Assembly: GCA_009763385.1 (NCBI GenBank)
Contig: CM019822.1
Coordinates: forward strand, 24,670,842 to 24,734,841
Direction of reading: 5' to 3'
Origin: Coix lacryma-jobi var. lacryma-jobi
Lineage: Eukaryota; Streptophyta; Magnoliopsida; Poales; Poaceae
DNA length: 64,000 nucleotides
Shown here: piece after piece, positions 10,483-21,988 of the stretch
Numbering within the stretch: position 1 is the stretch's first letter
Layout of the letters: each line of letters starts with the position of its first letter
Notes under the pieces: generated by a model
What the model was told of the DNA's origin: nothing
Database searches by the model: none
Seen by the model: only the letters and a program-made list of their open reading frames with translations
Program-made: the position numbers and the translations under genes

Positions 10483-13232
10483 ATGGACGACGATGCAGCC
10501 GGCATGACGGGAGGAGGCCAGGAAGAGAACCTGCTGTCACCATCCCAAGACGATGCAACCGGGGCACGGTTGCCCTCACTTGTGCATAATGACGATGCGA
10601 TCAGAGTTGTTCATGGAGTCAATGGAGAGCAGATAACACAAGTATGGTCATCATTTGGTTTTCGATCTTTCTCTTCTCTCATTTGTGTAGTTTTATTATT
10701 GTATAAATGTGTGCATATTATATTGTACAGAATAAAAATAATGTTATCGATGATAAAGCTCATGCTAATGACAACATACCCCATCCAGTAGTATCTGAAG
10801 CAGTAATAGATGGAGCAACAGATAAGGTAAGTCACCTTTTTTCTTAAATAGGATGAAGAATGTATTGTGGCAATATAGCTTTAATTCTCACTCAATTGCA
10901 CAACAGGTGGGTGATAAAATTGGAATAGTTCCTGAAGTTGGTATGACTTTTGAATCAGAGGTCAAAGCTTATGAGATGTATAATGCCTATGCCGGTAATA
11001 TTGGATTCAGTATAAGAAAGAGTCAAATAAGACGTCGAGGAGATGGTAGTATATGTCAAAAATATATTGTTTGCAGTAGCCAAGGACATGGAGAAACTAA
11101 GACATCAAAGGGTAGTACAAGGACAGGTTGTGATGCACGTGTTCAGTTTAGTGTTAGCCGAGATGGGACTTGGACAGTGCAAAAGGTTGTACTTGATCAT
11201 AATCATTATCTTGCTAGTCCAAATAAATCGCATAAGCTGAGATCTCAACGACGTGTTGTAGAAGCGGATAGAATGATGATTGGTCAGATCCGACAAGCTG
11301 GAATAAAGCCATCACAGGTGTATGAGTTTATGAAGGAGTATTATGGAGGATCCGATAAAATGCCATTCTCAAAGATGGATTGCAATAATGAGATTGGTCG
11401 TGAGCGCAAGAAGTATTTAGAATCAAATGATGCACAAACACTACTAGAATACTTGAAGAATAAGCAGACAGAAGATCCTACCTTTTTTTATGCCATTCAA
11501 ATAGATGAGGAAGATAGTCGGATGGCTAATTTCTTTTGGGCAGATGGTCAATCTATCATGGATTATGCATGCTTTGGTGATGCTGTGTCATTTGACACGA
11601 CTTTTCAAACTAATAAGTTTGAAATGCCTTTTGCTCCATTTGTTGGAACCAACCATCATAAGCAAACAATAATTTTTGGTGCTGCATTGATATTTAATGA
11701 GACTATTGAATCATTTGTTTGGCTCTTTGAAACCTTTCTAACAGCAATGTCAGGAAAACATCCAAGTACAATTTTCACCGATCAAGACGCAGCCATGGCA
11801 GGAGCAATTGCTTATGTATTCAGAAATACAAGTCACCGCCTTTGTTTGTGGCACATCTATCTTAATGCTGCTAAACATCTCAGCCATGTAATTCAGAAGC
11901 ACCCTGATAAGTTTCTACCTGACTTGAAGAGATGTGTGTATGAAGATAGATCTGAAGAGATGTTCATCCAAAAGTGGCATGAATTGTTGAGTAAGTATGA
12001 CCTTGAAAAGAACCATTGGATGGCAAACCTATATGCTTTGAGGAAAAAGTGGGCTATTGTGTACCGTGACTCATTTACAGCTGATATGACCTCAACTCAA
12101 AGGAGCGAAGGTATGAATAATGTATTCAAGAAAAGATTTCGTAGAAAACTTGGACTTTCAGAGCTCCTAGTAGAATGTGAGAAGGTTTCCGCTAGCCTTC
12201 GTGCAAAGAGGTTTCCGCTAGCTCATAGGTATGTACGCATACTTAAGTTATAATATACTGTGCTACAAATAAAGATGAATAATTGAGTCATTATCATGTA
12301 GGTATACTATGCAAGCATGCTTTTAAAGTCTTCAGTATCAATGATGTTTTCAATTTGCCATCCAAATATGTACTAGACAGATGGACGAAATTTGCAAAAA
12401 GAGGATTTTATATTGAGAAACAAGGATTTGAAAAGGATAATATGAAAACACATGCTGCACGTATCTCACGAAAGGCGACATCTCTTGCACTGAAGTGTTC
12501 AGTGTCAAAAGAACTTCTTGTTCGGTTGGAGAAAGTCATCGATAATTTGGATTCAGAAGTGGATAATTCTCTAAGCAAGGAGCAAGAAAAAATAGATGAG
12601 GTTCCTTTAGTTTCGGCTAACTGTGACACAGAGACATTGAAAGGATCAATATCATTTAGAGTTCCTCGTGTCGTAAAAAGCTCAAAGAATAAAAGGTTGC
12701 AAAGCGTACTTGAAAAGAACACAAAGAAGAAGAAGAAAAGTGCAAAGAAAAAAGGTATTTCTCCTAGCATTGTTATCTAATTTCTTTTGTTATGACTGCT
12801 TTTGTACTGATTTTTTTAATTTAATTATATATATGTCTGCCTATAGGAAAAGCTCCAATTGATGTTGCAGAAAATACAGATGGTGCTGATCCAGATCATT
12901 TGATTGTACGACATGACTTATTTTTCCATTCGTTTTTTTCTTAACTTGCTTTGTGACAATTTTTATATACAGTTTCATTTTGTTTGACACAGGGACTTCA
13001 ACCTGCTGCAATCGAGCAATCTTCGACCATATCTCGTCCTTTAATCCAAAAAGAGTACGCTAATGCCACAGTGCCAGACTTTCATATATATAGGAATTCT
13101 TCTACAATGGACACTCCTTATATCCAAGGAGGATATACAAGTCTCTTACTTGGAGTTGATCAAGCTGCTGCAATGCAATCAACTGCTAGGAAATTACATT
13201 TTAGTGGAGTGTCAGATCACGAAATCAAGTAA
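10483..13232 (+). pseudogene. FAR1/MULE-type transposase gene, frame broken
   Basis: Likely exons: 10483-10641 (ATG start), 10731-10826, 10907-12228 or beyond, about 12302-12754, 12847-12905 and 12993-13232, most bounded by good GT/AG sites. The encoded protein starts with an acidic leader, then a FAR1-type DNA-binding region (VGMTFESEVKAYEMYNAYA to LDHNHYL) and a MULE transposase core with FDTTF and FTDQDAAM (candidate catalytic Asp) and LWHIY. The reading frame ends at 12251-12253; after it a segment in another frame resumes at GILCKHAFKV, the end of a SWIM zinc finger. The stretch normally joining core and SWIM, with the first SWIM cysteines, is missing, and a 14-bp word (AGGTTTCCGCTAGC) is repeated at 12183 and 12209 next to the break. 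FHY3/FAR1 proteins are domesticated relatives, but this copy lies inside intact MULE termini and is a transposon gene. Probably inactive. Confidence 0.85.
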
Positions 13233-13983
13233 CATATCTGTGTTGCTTTGTAATAAATTATGGAATGTTAGTACTAAATTTTTTTTTGTATCTAGTAATT
13301 CTACAGCTTAGAACTCTTTCAGGATCAGTAATGTCAGTCTTGTATCTATTTGACAAATCAATATCACATTCCAGATTTCGAAACCACCCAACATGGCATA
13401 TGTATTTCACAATGAAAAGAATTAAATTTTACATTGAAAAGATTTCAAAACCATCCAACACGTCTGACCATTTACAGATAAGTTATTTGAAACAACAGTT
13501 ATCAACACTGATCCTATCACTGTAAACCTTGAAGGAGTTGCTCCCTTTGTACATAACCTCTCTTGTGCTTTGTCCAAGTATATGTAATTATTTTTGTTCA
13601 GTTATACACCCTGAAAAGACTTCCTAGCTCCCTCTGTACAACTAGTACTACTATTACCATCAATAATCTTCGGTACAGGACTTCAGGGTAGGCCAACTCT
13701 TCTTTGGATTGGGATTTGAGAATAAATCAAACTGAATGTTACTAGAACAAGTGCACGGAGACTGAATCACTATAATTCAGTTAAGTCACCTGCAGTGAAA
13801 TAAAATATCAAAAATCCATCATCTGACATGTAGAATCGAACTAAATGGAACCGTGGATTTGGGACTCTACCTCCAGTTACGAATGAGAGAGGCGGCCATA
13901 GAATCTGAGGGGATCAACGGAGGTAGTCGGAGAGGACTATACAGGATGGATCCAAAAGCCACTCGAACCGGTGGGAGCCGATG

Positions 13984-14076
13984 CGGCGACGGAGGCGGCA
14001 ACAGGAGCAGATGTGGGCGGCGACGGAGGCGGCAACGGGAGCAGATGTGGGCGGCGACGGAGGCCGAGCATGTCGC
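13984..14076. repeat. 34-bp tandem repeat in the MULE right arm
   Basis: CGGCGACGGAGGCGGCAAC begins at 13984 and 14018 and partly at 14052. It lies just inside the right inverted repeat and is GC-rich. Confidence 0.85.
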
Positions 14077-14082
14077 CTGCTG

Positions 14083-14302
14083 CTAGGTTGTCTCGCTGCG
14101 GAGCCGAACTCCAAGCCGAGCGTGAGTTTTTCAATTCCATATGGAGCGTGATTTGAGCCTGATGAAGCCAAGCCGAGCAGGTACTCCAGTCGGGCTTCGT
14201 TCCGTCGTGAGCGTCGGATGCACAGGGTGCCCACGTGTCGAACGCTGAGGCTGCGTATGCAGTGGATGCGGATTGAAGACGCGCTGCAGCGAATTTTTTT
14301 CC
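14083..14302. repeat. Right terminal inverted repeat of the MULE
   Basis: Reverse complement of 10169-10386 with few differences; ends GAATTTTTTTCC at 14302. Confidence 0.9.
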
Positions 14303-14418
14303 TACGCGCACGCTCTCTCGTCCGAGAGTTGCGCTGGCCCCCCGCCGTTCTGCTTGCTGTGCAGTGGTCAACATGTGTACTAGTGTACTATTGGCTACTG
14401 AATACTCCGTAGGTAGTA

Positions 14419-14641
14419 CTCCCTCCGTCTCAAATTATAAGATGTTTGAATTTTTTTATTCTTAAGTTTGGCTACTCGTCTTATTCTAAAAATTTATATA
14501 AACAAAGTCAAATTTATGTTAGTCTTCAAGAATTTTTTTATTAATAATAAACAAAGCCATGAAAAATGGATATTTTGCACAAAATTTTGAATAAGACGAG
14601 TGGTCGTGTCAAAAAAAAACGTTTTGTAATTTGGGATGGAT
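14419..14641. mobile_element. Degenerate Stowaway-type MITE
   Basis: The left end is TA followed by CTCCCTCCGTCTCAAATTAT. The right end has decayed to GTAATTTGGGATGGATTG. No coding capacity. Confidence 0.6.
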
Positions 14642-15030
14642 TGAATATTTAGTAATAACTACCAAACATGTATGTTTCTTTGCATGGGGCATACAATGTC
14701 GGTTCGAAACCCATCATCACTATTGGAAATGGGTCCGGTAGACTTTACTTTGATACTCATCGGAGTTCTATCAGAAGACAGGACGTGATCGAAAAGCGAG
14801 GGGTGTTCTTGTGTACTTCGAGTTATTTGAATTTGTCTTCTATTTGTATCTCATGTTGACCATTTAAACTATCATAAATACCTTGTCAATTGATTTGTAA
14901 CAGAAACATCAAGATATTGTGAATGTTGTTAATTATCTGAGATCTACTAGAAGCCTTTTGGGGATAAAGTTAGAAGAGAGTAGGAGATCGAGAGGAAATG
15001 CTGCTGAATTGTATGTTTTTTGTGATGAAC
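14642..15030. other. Spacer between MITE and CACTA element
   Basis: No gene or repeat structure was recognised. The last three bases, AAC, are the CACTA target duplication. Confidence 0.5.
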
Positions 15031-15044
15031 CACTACAGGGAACG

Positions 15045-15480
15045 CCGGCTTTGCCGAGTGCTGGCTGCACTCGGCGAAGGCTTCGCCGAGTGCTGCACTC
15101 GGCGAAGGGCACTCGGCGAAGAAATTGTCGGCAACGATTTCTTTGCCGAGTGCCAAATATCGGGCACTCGGCAAAGGCTTCGCTGAATGCCAGGTCAGCA
15201 CTCGGCGAAGCAAACGGGAGTCGTCACTTGACGGCCTCTTTGCCGAGTGCCACGTGGGCCGGCACTCGGCAAAGAGGACCTCTTTGCCGAGTGCCACGTG
15301 GCTGGCACTCGGCAAAGAGGGACTCTTTGCCGAGTGCCACGTAGGCCGGCACTCGGCAAAGAGGTCCTCTTTGCCGAGTGTCATGGTCAAGGCACTCGGC
15401 AAAGAGGCCGAGCTGGGGAAATTTTGCCCAGCTTTGTCAAGTGTCGTGACCTCTTTGCCGAGTGTGGCACTCGGCAAAAC
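15045..15480. repeat. Left subterminal repeat array of the CACTA element
   Basis: More than a dozen copies of TTTGCCGAGTGCCAC or its reverse GGCACTCGGCAAAGAGG occur, often as inverted pairs separated by ACGTGGCTGGC-like words. Confidence 0.92.
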
Positions 15481-15887
15481 TGGGAAAAATTGAATTTTTT
15501 TTCTGTTTTCATTTCCCTACACAGAAAACATATCACACATCCATATTCCATTTCAGACAAATATCACATGCATATATATCACACATCCATATATCATATG
15601 CATATCCATTTCAGACGAATATCACACGTTCAGTCTCCATGCATCACAAGGTCACAAGTTTATTACAAGTTCATCACAAGTCCATCACATCCATCTCATA
15701 AGTCCATGACAAATCTAAGTCGGCCCTCACTGCTCACCTGGGTGCTCAGATTGTGAAGAACCCCCACCTTGCCACGCGTCCCACGACCCGCCCGAAGGAC
15801 CACCTTGTCAACCTTGCCACCCGGGCGGCGAAGGTCCAGATGGCCACCCGGTGTACCCCGACTGGCCAGGAAGGTAACCTGGCCACC

Positions 15888-18800
15888 TGTAACACCCTGA
15901 TTTAATTTTTTTCCCCAATTTAATAAAAGGAATTAGAAATTAAATAGGTTGGCTAGTTTATTAGAGGAGGAAAATAAAATTTATTTATCATTTTTCTGTT
16001 GCATTCATGCCGTTGCATAATTTTTATTGGGTGAAAAAGAATTTTATTAAACCCGAGTAGGGCGAATCGTATTTATTCTATTTAGAAAACAAACAAAAGA
16101 GTTATGAAAATTTTTACAAAAGCAAATTCAAAGTTTTATTTACAAAACCTAGAAAAAAAATATATTATCAAAAGTTTACAAAACAGTTTTGATTTCAAAA
16201 GGGTTTTGAGTTTTGAATTTTGAAAGAATTTACAAAAGATTTGAAAAGAAAAGAAAAAGGGAAAAGGCCAACCAGATCTCTCCTTCCCCTTTCTCCTTTT
16301 CAGCCCGAGCAGGCCCATTCCCGCGCACCGGCCTGCTTCGGTTCGGCCCGTGTCCCCGCACCGCCCCTCCTTTCCCCCACACCCCGCTGGGCTGCGCCAA
16401 ACCCTCCAGCCCAACCCCCCCCCCCCCCCCTCCTCACGCACGCGCGAGACGGCGCCGGCCCAGCAACCGCGTCCGCAGCGCCCCGCCCCGCGTGCGCTCG
16501 CCTCACCACTGACAGGCGGGGCCCGCCGAACAGGGTCTTCCCCAACCTCTCCCCGCCCTTCACGCTACGAAGCCGCACACGATCGATCCCCTGGGATCGA
16601 TCTACGCCAGCCGCCACCCCTCCTAACCCCTCTCCCTACAAGTACGTAGCCACCCCGACCCCCGCCGCCTCCACGGAGCCCTCACCGAACCCTCGCGCTG
16701 CATCCAGAGACCCCGCCGCCTCTCCCGCCATTGCGGAAGCTCTGCCGAGCTCCCTGCCGCACCGAGAAGGCCACCCTCGGCACCTCTCCGACCTCCGCTG
16801 AAGTTGACGGAGCCACGCCGCGTCCCTGGGGCCTGTTTTCAGTGAACAACGTCACCAGAGAGGCACAGCAGCGAGCTCGTCGGCGTAACCGAGCAATCTC
16901 CGCTGCGGACTCCCTCAACCGGACCCCGCCGACGACGTGAACCCTACCTACGGACTCGCTGTAAGCTGCCCGTCCGATTCCACCTCTCTCCTAGGTCTCT
17001 ACTAGTCTCTAGGGCCGATCCGAGCACTCCGGCGAGTCCCTCCCATGGCGCCGCCGGGTAGAGCCCAGGCGTCGCCGTGCCGTTCCCCGCCGGCAGTCAC
17101 CGTGACTCTTCTTTTTTGCTCCCAGTCGTCTGATCGTGATTCAATGGCCTAGATTAGATTCATAACTCGAACCGGTATGCATCGGGCTTACACACCCCAT
17201 GGACGCGGTCCACTCCCTCCGCGTCAGCACGTCCGCTGCGTGCGTGGTGCACCCGGCCAACCCAGTTGAGCCGCGTGGCGGCCACGACGGCATCGCCGCA
17301 GTCCACCGAACCAGCCGAGCCTGTTTTATAAAAAGGCCCCTCATGTTTAGAAGACTCAACCCGCGATCCATGTCAACTGTGCACTGGGTCACGGGGATCT
17401 TACCGTTTAGCCCCTGCGCTCTCAGGGAAATGAGGCAGAGCCCTCGATCCACCATACACCGCGATTCCGAGCGCCGTGAGCCTCGTCCACCGCGCAGGCA
17501 TGCACCACACCAACCCGCGCACGCCACGTGTCGCACGGCCGACCGACGTCGGCGGGTTTTGCGCAGAGGTCCTTGTTTTTCCCCGAAATCAACCCGCCGT
17601 CCAGTCCTCCTGTACTCTGAGTCTTCCCAAAATCGCATCCTAGCCCTTGCAGTTGATCCGAATTGACGCCGAGTCCAGCCGAGTCTTTTTCTCAGATTTT
17701 ATTTGTTTAAAATACAAATTCGATTTCCAAATATTTACAGATTTGCCACCCAACTTCAAAAGCCCATAACTTGCTCATTTTAACTCCGATTTGACCCATT
17801 CAACTTGCGTTAGATTCATAATTTCGTTCTCTACGCAGTAGATCTATTAGTTTACTGTTTGTTGTACTGTTATTTATTTCTATGTATCGTGCCATGCATG
17901 TTACTTGGGCCAGAGAGTGAGGAGTACGAGGACGCTCCTGACCATCCTTGCGACCCAGTTGATTCGACCCAGTCCGAAGGCAAGTGTCCTTGAACATCTT
18001 GCACCTACTTTATTTTACTTTTGGTACTAGAGTAGTTAGATCTTGTAGATGCATGCTTGTCATTAATTTGAATCCCATGTTAGGGTTTACTAGAATTTGT
18101 ATATATTATCCTTGTCGCCTGTTTTGGGATGTTCAGGTAGGTGTCTTGCTTAGCCCTGCAGTCATGGATGGGATGGGAGTTAAAATGTTTATAAACTTGA
18201 TTAATGAACTATGAAACGAATGTGGACATGGTAATTTTGTAGTAACATGGTTATTAGGTAAATCCGGCAGGATGGACCCGTATTGGTGGTTTTGTGCCGT
18301 GGGACTCGGCGGCTGCTTTTGGCTTTTGGTTCTGGGCTAGTGCTAGATTTATCCTGCCTGGATCCCTAGGACCCGGTTCTTGGACAAGTAACCCGGCAAA
18401 ACAGCGCAACCATGAGATCTAGATGGGCTGGACCTGGCTAATTAATTAGTTTCCTCCGAGTTATGCTACACGGGGTTTGTTTAGTGGCTCAAGAGGGGGT
18501 CCCTGGGGTCGCTGACTTATGTACGGGGATGAAACCTTAGAGTACGTGTAACACAGGCTTGGAGGGGCTTTGTAAAGGCCTTGCAGTGCAACCCGCTATG
18601 CACCTCGGTAGTGTTTAGCGTGACAGGATCTGCACGACTCATGGGTAACGATGTGCAACCTCTGCAGAGTGTAAAACTGATATATCAGCCGTGCTCACGG
18701 TCACGAGCGGGCTTGGACTTCTTCGAGATTAGTTGGTTACTGGTTGGTTTTGGGTTCGGGTCATCTGATGGACTTCAGGTGCGGTTGCTTGATGGACTTC

Positions 18801-19389
18801 AGGTGTTGGTTGCTCGGTGTGACTCCGAGTGTGGCTTGCTCGGTGCGACTCCGAGTGTTGTTACTTTTCTATAGTATCTGTGGCTATAACCTAGTAAATA
18901 GGTGCATAGGATTAATAGGATGTGTCGCTTAGGCGCTTGAGTCAAACAAAGTCAGCCTACCTTTGTTATAAGCCTCATAAGCATATATTTCCCACACTTG
19001 CGGAGTACATTTCGATGTACTCACCCTTCCTCTTTGTCCCCCCTGCTACCCCACCCAGACGCTGGAGACTACACGTACGAGGAGCAGGAGTATCTAGAAG
19101 ACGGAGGCTACGACCCTGACGACCTGTACTAGGATGGCGCTACCCCCGGTCGACCTTCCTGTGGAGATGGAGTCCAGATCTTTCGCACCTTCGTTAGAGT
19201 TTACCTTAGAGTTAGTTTCATGAGAGTCTGTACTTTTCTTTTAGACCCGAGGGTCATTTTTGTAATAATGTACGATATATTAATAAAGCATTGTTTTGAT
19301 ATTTACTATGATGTGGATATATGTATGAAAATTGATCCTGGCATACATATATTGTGCTCCAATTTTGTTCTTAAAATTGGGGTGTCACA
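15888..19389 (+). repeat. Gypsy 5' LTR
   Basis: It runs TGTAACACCC to GGGGTGTCACA and is directly followed by a tRNA-primer-like site. It holds GC-rich (16300-17100) and AT-rich parts and short tandem words near 18765-18865 (GATGGACTTCAGGTG twice, GACTCCGAGTGT twice). Open frames here overlap in all frames and are not genes. Confidence 0.88.
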
Positions 19390-19392
19390 GAG

Positions 19393-19404
19393 TGGTATCG
19401 GAGC
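19393..19404 (+). other. Primer binding site of the Gypsy element
   Basis: TGGTATCGGAGC lies 4 bp after the LTR and resembles the complement of the 3' end of initiator tRNA-Met (TGGTATCAGAGC) with one difference. Confidence 0.8.
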
Positions 19405-19595
19405 CGTGTTGACCGTAGGACGCTACCCTAGTCAGTCGTCGAATTTACAAAACTATTTTTACAAAGTCTGACCCCTTTTCCCACTTCTGTAGCCTGTCTC
19501 TGCTGAAAATTCAAATTTTGTTTAAAAGTAGGTCCTCCAATAGTAGGTTGTCCACCATAAATGTTTGATCACGTAGCACGTTGTTTGGCATGTAC

Positions 19596-19633
19596 TTGTG
19601 CTCCAATTTTGTTCTTAAAATTGGGGTGTCACA
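19596..19633 (+). repeat. 38-bp remnant of the Gypsy 3' LTR
   Basis: It repeats exactly the last 38 bases of the 5' LTR (19352-19389) and is followed by the CCACC duplication. Confidence 0.9.
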
Positions 19634-21988
19634 CCACCCATAGGGCGGAGGAGGGCCACCGGGGAGCCACCCAGGCTACGGAGGAGGGCCACTAGTGATG
19701 TGCAGAGTGTGCGGAGGAAGGCTAGGTTGAGGAGTCGGTGCCGAACCCTCCGACTGTGAGTGCACAAAGGAGAAGAAAATTCGTTAGCACCTGGAGGACG
19801 GCCGTAAAAGTTAAAGAAATATAAACAACCATATATACTCACCGGAGTCTCTGTCGAAGGAGTAACAGGAGGCACAAAAGGAGTGAGCAGCGAGGGAGGC
19901 ACGACAACACCCGGGATTTTCAGGCTCCCAAAGAAGTGAGCTATGTCCTGCGTCCTCTGCGCCTTCCGCTGCTGGACGGCCATTAACTCGCGACGATGGG
20001 CCGCCGCTTGGGCCTCGTGCATGGCCTACAACCTCTGCACCTGGTCCGCCTGGGCCTGCAAAATTCGTCTCGTAAGGTTTAAACAATGCAAAGACAAGGT
20101 ATACGTGTAAAAGCAATGAACGACGAATAAAACAAGTACTTACCTGAAGTGCTGCCATCATCTGCTATGAGGTCGGCTGCCGAGGTCGTATGGGGACGGA
20201 GGAGCTCGTGCTGGCAGCTCGAATCTCGGCGAGGTTGGGAACAAAGAACGAGTCAACTGCGCTGTTGGCTATCCAATACCGGCCGTGCTGCTTCCCTCCT
20301 CCCAGCCTCATCACCAGGTCTGTATCTAGGGGCTGGTTGGCCGGATCGAAGTCCTCCCCATGGCGCTCGCGAGCCGCAGTGGTGTACTCGGTGACCTTGG
20401 TGTAGGCGTTCGCGTTGGTGTACGCCTCGGGCCCGGTGTTCGGGTTGTACTGGGTGCTCGTTGCAGTCGCCTTGCCCTGGTGTGACAAGTGGTACGCCTT
20501 GAAAGGGAGGCACTCCTCACCACCATGCGACTGGGACTGCGAGGAAAACACACAGATGATTACAAGTAATGAGTAATTGAGTGTTAGAATAAAAAAATTA
20601 GTAGAGCATACACATCTGTCGGCGTAAGCGTTGAGGCTAAGGTTGCCTTGGTGGTGTGGCACCCCAGGCATCTGCAGGCGGCAGTCTCGGCGGGCACTGT
20701 GCCTCTCGTACCACTCGTCCGATTTCCACTTGTCCACAATGGCCAACCAGCAGTATAGGTGATTGGCGCACCAACCAGGACAGAACTGCAAGACAATAAG
20801 TATTTAATATGTTAGAAGAGCCGCTAAGTGATGGATGGACCAATCAGTATTACTGTTTTGTACGTACCTGGATGTACTGCTCCCTAGTGAGGTCGGTCTC
20901 CCTGGTGAGCATCATCTGCCTAGCATCCGTCTTCTTCACCGCCGTCCCTAACACGTCGGCGTTGTAGTTGATGACGCACTGGATCCGCGCCTCGTGGTAC
21001 ATATCCGCGAGCCGGGACCTGCAGACCCTGTCCTGCATGTGCAACGCCTCGGCCTCTCTCCCCGCCTCGCACGCAAAGTACTCCTGCATAAAGACAACAT
21101 GTACCCTTTCATTATTTCAAGAACGTCCGACAAATACGTATCATTGAGAAATGTTGTGCGAGCAAGACTCACCCAGAACTCGGCCCTAATCCGCGCTGCA
21201 ACGGTGGTGTACGTGGGGTCCTCAGCAGCACTGAAGTGGTCCCACGTCCAGGGCGGTGACCTAACCCCGACGTAGGTGACCAAGCCAAGGTAGTTCTTCC
21301 GAATCAGAAGACTTAGCGTGCCATTGATATGGCGTGTCTTGCCCCCTGCCACAAGTTCCCAGTTCCTGCATGAGTCATTAAGAACAACTGTTAGTCGGAA
21401 GTTCAATTTTGAACATGTCATGTGAACAAGTAGTGAAAACATTAATGGTAACTTACTTGTCGCCGTAAGGTCGAATCACCGGGCGGCGGCTAGGTGCGAT
21501 CCGCTGCTGCGGGAGCTGCGAGGGGTCGCGCAAGTAGACTCTGCTCGAAGCAGAGGAAGTGGAACCCCCTCCTGAGGCACCTACGATCTCGTCCCCCTGG
21601 TCCCCCTGGCGATGCTCCTAGGAAGTGGTGTCGTCGTCCGACGTCCTCCTGGTCGTCCCTTTGGCGTCCCCCTAGTCGTGGTCCGAGGAGGTCTGCGCCG
21701 GGTCGGGAGTCGGGTCGGGAGTCAGCTCCCTCCTAGGACGTCCGCGGGGGCGGCCGGTCCTCGCCCTCCTCGTCGACGGCTCCTCGGCTGCGGTGGGTGG
21801 TGAGCTGGACCTCTGGTAGCGCGAGTTGACCCGCCGCTGTTGCCGCCTTCCGCCCGACATTTTATCGAGTGCCTGCCATTGCAAAGATAAAATCAATTAG
21901 CATAAATAAATGATAAGTATTTATAAAGAGATACAAAATGAACGAAACATAATTGCAAAATAATTATAACAATATAGCATTACATGAA

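Larger units (their letters stand above)
10169..14302 (+). mobile_element. Mutator-like element with long terminal inverted repeats
   Basis: The ends read GGAAAAAAATTCGCTGCAGC inward on both sides. The left repeat (10169-10386) and right repeat (14083-14302) are about 220 bp and nearly identical when one is reversed. TACGCGCA is repeated directly at 10161-10168 and 14303-14310; MULE duplications are usually 9 bp, and the ninth base differs here. A FAR1-type transposase gene lies inside. The element sits in the upstream region of the minus-strand zinc-finger gene. Confidence 0.9.
15888..19633 (+). mobile_element. Gypsy-type LTR retrotransposon, internally collapsed
   Basis: It begins TGTAACACCCTG, ends GGGGTGTCACA, and is flanked by CCACC at 15883-15887 and 19634-19638. 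It consists of a full 3.5-kb 5' LTR, a primer site, 206 bp of internal sequence and only the last 38 bp of the 3' LTR. All coding sequence is gone. Because both duplications remain, the loss came after insertion, by a deletion from the internal region into the 3' LTR. It interrupts the tail of the second CACTA gene. Confidence 0.92.
15808..21860 (-). pseudogene. Second CACTA gene (Ptta/En/Spm, TNPA-like position), split by a Gypsy insertion
   Basis: ATG at 21860 (MSGGRRQQRR) opens a basic and acidic N-terminal exon (21457-21860), followed by exons at about 21173-21365 (NWELVAGGKTRHINGTLS), 20868-21083 (DRVCRSRLADMYHEARIQ), 20613-20785 (CWLAIVDKWKSDEWYERH), 20150-20540 (GGGKQHGRYWIANSAVD) and about 19840-20065. 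The order and motifs match the plant transposase family Transposase_24 found as the second gene of grass CACTA elements; by analogy it would bind subterminal repeats in the nucleus. Two in-frame TAG codons occur in exon 1 (near 21672 and 21616). The proline-glycine-tryptophan-rich tail contains another TAG and continues across the Gypsy element to a stop at 15808-15810. Some splice sites look damaged. The exon limits are my estimates. Confidence 0.75.

Noticed and set aside
12229..12301. A 73-bp intron (AG|GTATGT to TGTAG) rescuing the FAR1-type frame
   Set aside because: Splicing there leaves the SWIM segment in the wrong frame and still lacks the conserved middle part.
15045..15480. Regular short repeats resembling a CRISPR array
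   Set aside because: Motifs are in both orientations with irregular spacing, sit at CACTA ends, and the genome is a plant.
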